Positions 1-4,470 of a stretch of 6,497 bases of DNA are shown here, piece by piece. Within the stretch, counting starts at the first letter, position 1, and each line of letters starts with the position of its first letter. The notes beneath the pieces were generated by a model. That model was not told where the DNA came from. It saw only the letters and a list, made by a program, of their open reading frames with translations, and did no database searches. This DNA comes from Chlamydiota bacterium (GTDB lineage Bacteria; Auribacterota; UBA3054; B51-G9): positions 1-6,497 of the forward strand of contig QMOL01000170.1 in NCBI GenBank assembly GCA_003648225.1, written 5' to 3'. Position numbers and translations under genes: made by a program.

Positions 1-852
1 ACTTTCTTTGCCACTGCAGGCTCTATAGCCCGGCTTGGCGCAAAACCTGTTTTTGTTGACATTGATCCAAAAACTTACAACATTGACGCCAATAAAATCG
101 AAAAGGCAATTACTAATAAAACTAAAGCTATTATTCCTGTTCACCTTTACGGACAGTGTGCTGATATCGACCCGATCATTGATACCGCTAAAAAACATAA
201 TCTTTATATTGTTGAAGACGCGGCTCAGGCTATCGGCTCAAAAAATAAAAATCGTAACGCGGGAACTTTCGGTGACTTCGGATGCTTTTCTTTCTTCCCA
301 TCAAAAAACCTCGGCGGGGCTGGAGATGGAGGACTCGTTACAACAAACAATGAAAAACTCTATGATAAACTTGTAAAATTACGTAATCACGGCAGCTTCC
401 CAAAATATTATCACCCGATGATTGGCGGTAACTTCAGATTAGATGCGCTTCAAGCCGCTGTTTTGAACATCAAATTGAAATACTTGGACAATTGGCATGA
501 AAATAGAAGAAATAATGCCGCATTTTATGATAACGCTTTCAGTACAGTTCAGCAAATTGTCACTCCGGTTATCTTACCCGAAAATTATTCGATTTATAAT
601 CAATATGTTATTCGCGTCCCGAACCGTGATCAAATTATCGCAAAAATAAAAAATGCAAATATCGGCTGCGAAATTTATTATCCGGTTCCGCTTCATATTC
701 AGAAGTGCTTTGATTATCTAGGATACAAAAACGGCGACTTCCCCGAATCTGAAAAAGCCGCAAACGAAACCCTCGCTTTGCCTATCTATCCGGAACTTAC
801 AGATGAACAGCAACAGTATGTTGCCGACACAGTAATAGAAGCGGTAAAATAA
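1..852 (+). CDS. DegT/DnrJ/EryC1/StrS-family PLP-dependent sugar aminotransferase, 5' end missing
   Basis: Frame 1 is open from the first base to a TAA at 850-852, giving 283 residues. The family is usually about 370 residues, so roughly 85 N-terminal residues lie left of the window. Family members transfer an amino group, usually from glutamate, to a keto-sugar nucleotide, making amino sugars for O-antigen, S-layer or exopolysaccharide in the cytoplasm. Visible motifs, numbered from the window edge: the opening TFFATAGSIARLGAKPVFVD block; VHLYGQCADID near residue 45; VEDAAQAIGS with Asp73 (expected partner of the PLP ring nitrogen) and Gln76; FSFFPSKNLGG with Lys102, the expected Schiff-base lysine; then GDGG, and GGNFRLDALQAAVL after residue 140. 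The C-terminus (ETLALPIYPELTDEQQQY) is complete and normal. The FFPSKNLGG style resembles WbpE/WlbC- or QdtB/FdtB-like enzymes, but the exact substrate cannot be read from sequence. An ATG at 418 is internal and is not the start. The neighbouring recombinase is convergent. Confidence 0.95.
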   Translation, partial: TFFATAGSIARLGAKPVFVDIDPKTYNIDANKIEKAITNKTKAIIPVHLYGQCADIDPIIDTAKKHNLYIVEDAAQAIGSKNKNRNAGTFGDFGCFSFFPSKNLGGAGDGGLVTTNNEKLYDKLVKLRNHGSFPKYYHPMIGGNFRLDALQAAVLNIKLKYLDNWHENRRNNAAFYDNAFSTVQQIVTPVILPENYSIYNQYVIRVPNRDQIIAKIKNANIGCEIYYPVPLHIQKCFDYLGYKNGDFPESEKAANETLALPIYPELTDEQQQYVADTVIEAVK

Positions 853-900
853 ATCATCGAGAGATTAAATGAAAGTTGACAAAATATTGAATTTTGAACG

Positions 901-938
901 AAATCGGGAGGACACGGAGGACGTTCCTGACCCCATAT
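901..938. repeat. GC-rich repeat-like block, possible REP/MITE-type remnant
   Basis: This block is much richer in G and C than the flanking sequence. It contains two copies of GGAGGAC nine bases apart (907-913 and 916-922), a short inverted repeat AGGA-CGT-TCCT (918-928), and then TGACCCCATAT. On the reverse strand it begins ATATGGGGTCAGGAACG. A leading TGGGGTCAG is, from memory, common in dispersed intergenic elements near REP-associated (RAYT/Y1) transposases in many bacteria; no database check was possible. It lies between two convergent genes, where such elements often sit. The stem is only 4 bp with no T-tract, so it is not a convincing terminator. Only one copy is seen in this window. 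Confidence 0.4.
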
Positions 939-945
939 CACACTC

Positions 946-1842
946 CTACTTCCTCGGATGCGCCTTGTCATAAGCGGCCTTTAATCGCTCGGGCGTAACA
1001 TGTGTGTAAATCTGCGTGGTTGATAAACTCGCGTGTCCTAAAAGTTCCTGCACACTTCTCAAATCAGCACCTGCGTCAAGCATGTGAGTCGCAAAACTGT
1101 GCCGTAAAATATGCGGTGTCACATCCCTGTTTATTCCGGCACGTTTTGCAAGTGTGCTAATATCTGTTTGAACAGTTTTAACGTTCAACTTTCTTCCGAA
1201 TTTATTTCTAAAAATATATTGAACGGAACTTTTTCTATCATAATCTGCATCCCCAATATAATTTTTTAACATTGAAAGCGCAGCGTTGCCAAGCATAACC
1301 AATCTTTCTTTTTTTCCTTTACCAATAACACGAACAATGCCTTCCCGCCACTGAATTTCTTCGTGCTTGAGATTTACTACTTCAGAAACTCTCATTCCTG
1401 TGCTATATAAAACCTCTATCAGTGCATATATTCTCTTGCCAATTAATGTTTCTTTATTAATCGCGTTTACAAGCTTATCAATCTCTTTAATTGTTAGGAA
1501 TTTAGGCAAAGGTTTGTTGAGTTTTGGCGCATTAATATTATCCGTAGGTGTTTTTGAAATATAACCCTGCCGGAAATGATACTTAAAAAAAGAGCGTAAC
1601 GCGGATAACTTTCGCGCAACGCTTCTTCTTGATATTCCCGAAATAATCATTGTCGATAAATATTCACGAATAGTTGCCGGACTAACTTTTCCGATGTCAC
1701 TCAGCAAATATTCATATTCATCTTCCAAAAAAATCTTAAACTGATTTATATCACGTTTGTAACTTGCGGAAGTATGAACACTATACTGCTTTTCCAGTTT
1801 CAAATACCGTAGAAATTTATTTAACGAATCATTAAAATTCAT
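946..1842 (-). CDS. xerC: XerC-like site-specific tyrosine recombinase
   Basis: A complete 298-residue protein, the usual length for XerC/XerD. Family members cut and rejoin DNA through a phosphotyrosine link, either resolving chromosome dimers at dif or moving integrated elements. Residues about 1-90 form the SAM-like core-binding domain (LEKQYSVHTSASYKRDI; ARKLSALRSFFKY). Residues about 110-290 form the catalytic domain with the full active site: Arg151 (GMRVSEVVNL), Lys175 in the beta-hairpin (GKGKKER), His244 and Arg247 (PHILRHSFATHM), His270 (LLGHASLSTTQ) and nucleophile Tyr279 (IYTHV). The ending YDKAHPRK and the linker NAPKLNKPLPKFL look more like XerC than XerD, but this is a judgement by eye. 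The ATG at 1842 is 20 bp after rmlC on the same strand, with only a weak GGAA upstream, so co-transcription is likely. No excisionase, second Xer gene or cargo is visible, so a housekeeping role and an element integrase both remain possible. Confidence 0.9.
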   Translation of the reverse strand: MNFNDSLNKFLRYLKLEKQYSVHTSASYKRDINQFKIFLEDEYEYLLSDIGKVSPATIREYLSTMIISGISRRSVARKLSALRSFFKYHFRQGYISKTPTDNINAPKLNKPLPKFLTIKEIDKLVNAINKETLIGKRIYALIEVLYSTGMRVSEVVNLKHEEIQWREGIVRVIGKGKKERLVMLGNAALSMLKNYIGDADYDRKSSVQYIFRNKFGRKLNVKTVQTDISTLAKRAGINRDVTPHILRHSFATHMLDAGADLRSVQELLGHASLSTTQIYTHVTPERLKAAYDKAHPRK

Positions 1843-1843
1843 A

Positions 1844-1864
1844 AATCAGTTCCAAGTACTGATT
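1844..1864. repeat. Perfect 7-7-7 inverted repeat at the rmlC/recombinase junction
   Basis: AATCAGT (1844-1850) and ACTGATT (1858-1864) are exact reverse complements separated by 7 bases. The element fills the gap between the rmlC stop codon (1863-1865) and the recombinase ATG (1842) and overlaps the stop. On the coding (-) strand the loop reads ACTTGGA and holds most of the only Shine-Dalgarno-like bases (GGAA, 1850-1853), so a folded mRNA could limit recombinase translation. Only three Ts follow on the - strand, so it is not a standard terminator. Its geometry also resembles a tyrosine-recombinase core, with inverted arms around a 7-bp overlap, but that is speculation. Confidence 0.45.
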
Positions 1865-2420
1865 AAGTATAAATGAAATTAGTTTCAATATCAGAAAGCC
1901 CAACCGCGTTTTTGTCTTTCTCAGATAGTACTACTTCATTTCCCGAAACAGGCCATTCAATTCCAACTTCTGAATCATTCCATAACAATCCACGCTCATT
2001 TTCTCTCGAATAATAATTGGTACATTTGTAATGAAATACCGCATCATTGCTCAACACACAAAATCCATGAGCAAATCCCGGCGGCACGTACATCGATCTT
2101 CCATTTTTGGCAGAAAGTTTCTGACCTACCCATTTGCCATACCAAGGTGAGCCTTTACGAATATCAACCGCGACGTCAAACACTTCACCAACAACCACGC
2201 GAACAAGTTTCCCCTGTGCCATCGGATCGAGTTGATAATGCAGTCCTCTTAAAACATTTTTTGTTGAACTGCTCATATTATCCTGTACGAAATGTACATT
2301 GATGCCGTTTGCGGCAAACTCATTTTTTTTGTAAGTTTCAAAAAAGAAACCGCGTGCATCACCCAAAATATCAGGTTCAATTACAATTACATCCGGAATA
2401 TTAAGTTTTACAAATTTCAT
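1863..2420 (-). CDS. rfbC: dTDP-4-dehydrorhamnose 3,5-epimerase (RmlC/RfbC)
   Basis: A complete 185-residue protein of normal family length, a single-domain cupin. It epimerises C3 and C5 of dTDP-4-keto-6-deoxyglucose, the third step of dTDP-L-rhamnose synthesis for surface polysaccharides, in the cytoplasm. Family motifs: GDARGFFFETY (19-30); the substrate-gripping VLRGLHYQ with catalytic His61; QGKLVRVV with Lys71; VFDVAVDIRKGSPWYGKWVG; YVPPGFAHGF with His118; HYKCTNYY with Tyr131 and Tyr136/137 in the region of the family's active-site tyrosines; and LLWND followed by SEKDKNA, where Asp169 probably pairs with His61. The ATG at 2420 gives the normal N-terminus (FVKLNIPDVIVIEP), although no clear Shine-Dalgarno precedes it. 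The partners rfbA, rfbB and rfbD are not in the window; a related 3- or 3,5-epimerase making another deoxysugar is possible. The recombinase follows 20 bp downstream on the same strand. Confidence 0.95.
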   Translation of the reverse strand: MKFVKLNIPDVIVIEPDILGDARGFFFETYKKNEFAANGINVHFVQDNMSSSTKNVLRGLHYQLDPMAQGKLVRVVVGEVFDVAVDIRKGSPWYGKWVGQKLSAKNGRSMYVPPGFAHGFCVLSNDAVFHYKCTNYYSRENERGLLWNDSEVGIEWPVSGNEVVLSEKDKNAVGLSDIETNFIYT

Positions 2421-2529
2421 ATATTTTTATGATTATGGTTAGATTTATTATTGATTCTACGTTTTCTTCTTCTGTAACCGTTCCCGGTGAGATTCTAAAT
2501 CCTCCAACCGCATCGTGGGCAGTTACAAT
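2401..2529 (-). pseudogene. Possible C-terminal remnant of a class V aminotransferase / cysteine desulfurase-like gene
   Basis: Between the symporter stop and rmlC, the - strand has a frame open from just after a TGA (2530-2532) to a TAA at 2401-2403 inside rmlC: 42 residues with no start codon. It includes AHDAVGGFRISPGTVTEEE, which by eye resembles the end of NifS/IscS-type enzymes (pattern: AHxAIRxSLG, then TTEEEI and a hydrophobic helix). No matching upstream part, PLP lysine or active-site cysteine is present, so if real it is a fragment. It could equally be a chance open frame, because it is short and partly built from GAA repeats. Confidence 0.22.
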
Positions 2530-2530
2530 T

Positions 2531-2569
2531 CAAAAAGCGGATATTCATAACAATCTACAAAAATATCCG
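2531..2569 (-). terminator. Probable rho-independent terminator after the symporter gene
   Basis: On the - strand, 13 bases after the symporter stop, CGGATATT (2569-2562) pairs exactly with AATATCCG (2545-2538). One more possible G-T pair narrows the 16-base loop. Then comes GC and a run of five Ts (2536-2532). Stem plus T-run right after a stop codon fits an intrinsic terminator, though the stem is AT-rich and the loop long, so it may be weak. It would separate the hydrolase-symporter transcript from rmlC. No convincing promoter for rmlC was found between here and 2420. Confidence 0.5.
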
Positions 2570-2582
2570 TTACAAATCATTA

Positions 2583-4415
2583 TTAAACCTTTTCTTTATT
2601 AATTTTTCCCCAAAACACTATCAGCAAAATTGCTGAAATAATAGTGATTACAGTCGATATTACCGCGGGAATCATTTCTCCGTATAACCAATATCCGGTC
2701 GCAAATAAAGCAGCATATACAGCCGCGCAGCCGATAAACATACATAAAATCCCAAGCGGCAAATTTTCTGCCGGAGCATCTGGTTTTATTGGTTTGCCTT
2801 CAATTTCAGCTTTTGCGAAAACTTTTTTCCAACCGGGTCCCCCGGGATTTATTAATTTGCAAAAACCTCTGAGCTTTTCATCACTGGTAGGCCTGGTTAT
2901 TAAAGTAGCGACAATCCAGCAGATTGTAGTAATTACCACCCCGGCGACTAATTTCTGCCAATCTTCTAAAACAAGACCTGGTAAAATATGACTATGAATA
3001 AATTGAAAATATACAGCAACTAAAAATGACACAACCATCGCTGTAATTTCACTTATCGCGTTAATTCTCCACCAAAACCAGCGAAGAATGAAAAGCAGAC
3101 CTGTTCCGGCACCAATTTGTAACAAAATATTAAAAGATTGTAACGCGTCAGTTAATAACAAAGCCAATCCGGCTGCAAGCACCATAAGCACAACAGTAGA
3201 TATTCTACCAACCCAAACGAGTTCTTTTTGACTCGCTTCCGGTTTTACGAAACGTAAATACCAGTCATTAACTACATAAGATGAGCCCCAATTAAGATGC
3301 GTTGAAATCGTTGACATATAAGCGGCTATTAAAGATGTGAGAACAAGACCAATCCATCCCGGCTTCAAAAAAGTCAACATCGCGGGATATGCAATATCAT
3401 CCCTGATAATAGACGGATCAGCATTAGGAAACGCAGCCTTTATTGATGCAAGATCAGGATAAACTATTATTGAACATAAGGCTACAATAATCCATGGCCA
3501 CGGCCTTATAGCGTAATGCGCAATATTAAAAAATAATGTCGCGCCCGTTGCGTGCTTTTCATTCTTCGCTGCCAACATTCTTTGTACTAAATAACCCCCG
3601 CCACCGGGTTCCGCGCCGGGATACCACACACTCCACCACTGTACCGCGATAGGAATAATCATAAGGGTCATAAGAGTATTTCTACTTTCCGGTGTAGAAA
3701 AATCAAATTTTGGCAATATAGATAATTTATCCGCAAGTTCAGGCGTAGCGGGATTCTTGAAATGCGCGAGCATACCGGAAAGTCCGCCAATCTGCGGAAG
3801 TTTAAGTGCAAAATATGCTGCAGCAACCGCTCCAACCATTGCAATAATAAAAAGTAAAAAATCGGTTATTAGAACACCTTTAAATCCCCCCATGGAACTG
3901 AAGATAACTGTAATTAACGATGCCCAAATAATACAATTTATCGGGCTTAATCCCAACATCACTCCACCAATCTTTATCGCCGCGAGGGATACCATTGCCA
4001 TAATCATCACATTAAAAAACACACCAAGATAAATCGCGCGGAAACCTCGCAAAAAAGCTGCGGTCTTTCCACTGTAACGGATTTCATAAAATTCAACATC
4101 TGTTACCGCGTTTGACCGTCTCCATAATCTCGCATAAATAAAAACCGTTAACATTCCGGTAATTAAAAATGCAAACCACGCCCAATTACCTGCAACTCCG
4201 CGCACACGAACAAGATTGGTTACAAAATTAGGTGTGTCAGTAGAAAAAGTAGTTGCAACCATAGAAAAACCGAGCAGCCACCACGGCATATTTCTTCCTC
4301 CAAGAAAAAAATCAGATTCACTTTTCCCGGCTTGCTTTGATACAACAACACCGATAATTAAAGCTATAGCAAAAAATCCAAAAATCATTCCCCAGTCAAT
4401 TAAATGTAAATGCAT
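2583..4415 (-). CDS. Sodium:solute symporter (SSS/SSF family), probably for a sugar or related solute
   Basis: A 610-residue inner-membrane protein of the LeuT-fold sodium:solute symporter family, which uses the Na+ gradient to import sugars, amino acids or carboxylates. It has about fourteen hydrophobic segments. Visible features: periplasmic N-terminus and TM1 (LIDWGMIFGFFAIALIIGV); KSESDFFLGGRNMPWW (31-46), typical of the family; FSTDTPNFVT (57-66) in the broken first core helix; and AAYMSTISTHLNWGSS (364-379), where Ala365, Ser368 and Thr369 align by pattern with the Na2 sodium site of vSGLT. A soluble loop near 505-550 (LINPGGPGWKKVF) precedes the last two helices. The start is set at the ATG at 4415, which has GGAG six bases upstream; an in-frame TTG at 4439 would add eight residues but lacks such a site. 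The upstream neighbour on the same strand is a glycoside hydrolase 55 bp away, which favours a sugar substrate. That assignment rests on context; the substrate cannot be read from the protein. Confidence 0.92.
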   Translation of the reverse strand: MHLHLIDWGMIFGFFAIALIIGVVVSKQAGKSESDFFLGGRNMPWWLLGFSMVATTFSTDTPNFVTNLVRVRGVAGNWAWFAFLITGMLTVFIYARLWRRSNAVTDVEFYEIRYSGKTAAFLRGFRAIYLGVFFNVMIMAMVSLAAIKIGGVMLGLSPINCIIWASLITVIFSSMGGFKGVLITDFLLFIIAMVGAVAAAYFALKLPQIGGLSGMLAHFKNPATPELADKLSILPKFDFSTPESRNTLMTLMIIPIAVQWWSVWYPGAEPGGGGYLVQRMLAAKNEKHATGATLFFNIAHYAIRPWPWIIVALCSIIVYPDLASIKAAFPNADPSIIRDDIAYPAMLTFLKPGWIGLVLTSLIAAYMSTISTHLNWGSSYVVNDWYLRFVKPEASQKELVWVGRISTVVLMVLAAGLALLLTDALQSFNILLQIGAGTGLLFILRWFWWRINAISEITAMVVSFLVAVYFQFIHSHILPGLVLEDWQKLVAGVVITTICWIVATLITRPTSDEKLRGFCKLINPGGPGWKKVFAKAEIEGKPIKPDAPAENLPLGILCMFIGCAAVYAALFATGYWLYGEMIPAVISTVITIISAILLIVFWGKINKEKV

Positions 4416-4421
4416 TTGTTT

Positions 4422-4425
4422 CTCC
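4422..4425 (-). promoter_or_regulatory. Shine-Dalgarno site that fixes the symporter start
   Basis: On the - strand the sequence reads AACGGAGAAACAATG. GGAG is six bases before the ATG at 4415, ideal spacing. It would lie inside the coding region if translation began at the TTG at 4439, so it supports the shorter protein. Confidence 0.75.
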
Positions 4426-4470
4426 GTTGTTAATTTCAAATTTCAATTCACAATCGCTTATTTGATTTTT

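Noticed and set aside
35..376. + strand 113-residue open frame at the left edge
   Set aside because: It overlaps the aminotransferase in another frame. The aminotransferase frame has clear PLP motifs; this one has none and a biased leucine/serine/lysine make-up.
880..896. CAAAAT-5 nt-ATTTTG inverted repeat
   Set aside because: A weak, AT-only 6-bp stem in AT-rich sequence with no T-tract; expected by chance.
786..971. - strand 61-residue open frame across the convergent gap
   Set aside because: It is antisense to the aminotransferase end and reads through the GC-rich repeat-like block (IWGQERPPCPPDF), giving a non-protein-like peptide; no ribosome site.
1367..1564. + strand frame inside the recombinase gene
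   Set aside because: Antisense shadow of the catalytic domain; hydrophobic composition only reflects the complement of the real codons.
2429..2602. + strand 57-residue open frame opposite the symporter end
   Set aside because: No Shine-Dalgarno, it overlaps the symporter 3' end antisense, and it passes through the terminator hairpin; nothing recognisable in its sequence.
3757..4032. + strand frame inside the symporter gene (and similar ones at 2644-2991 and 4216-4479)
   Set aside because: All are antisense to a membrane protein with convincing family motifs; no ribosome sites or recognisable domains.
4416..4470. Possible promoter or terminator between hydrolase and symporter
   Set aside because: The gap is AT-rich with short repeats of the AATTGAAATTTGAAATT type, but shows no paired -35/-10 boxes or stable hairpin; simple operon spacing is the better reading.
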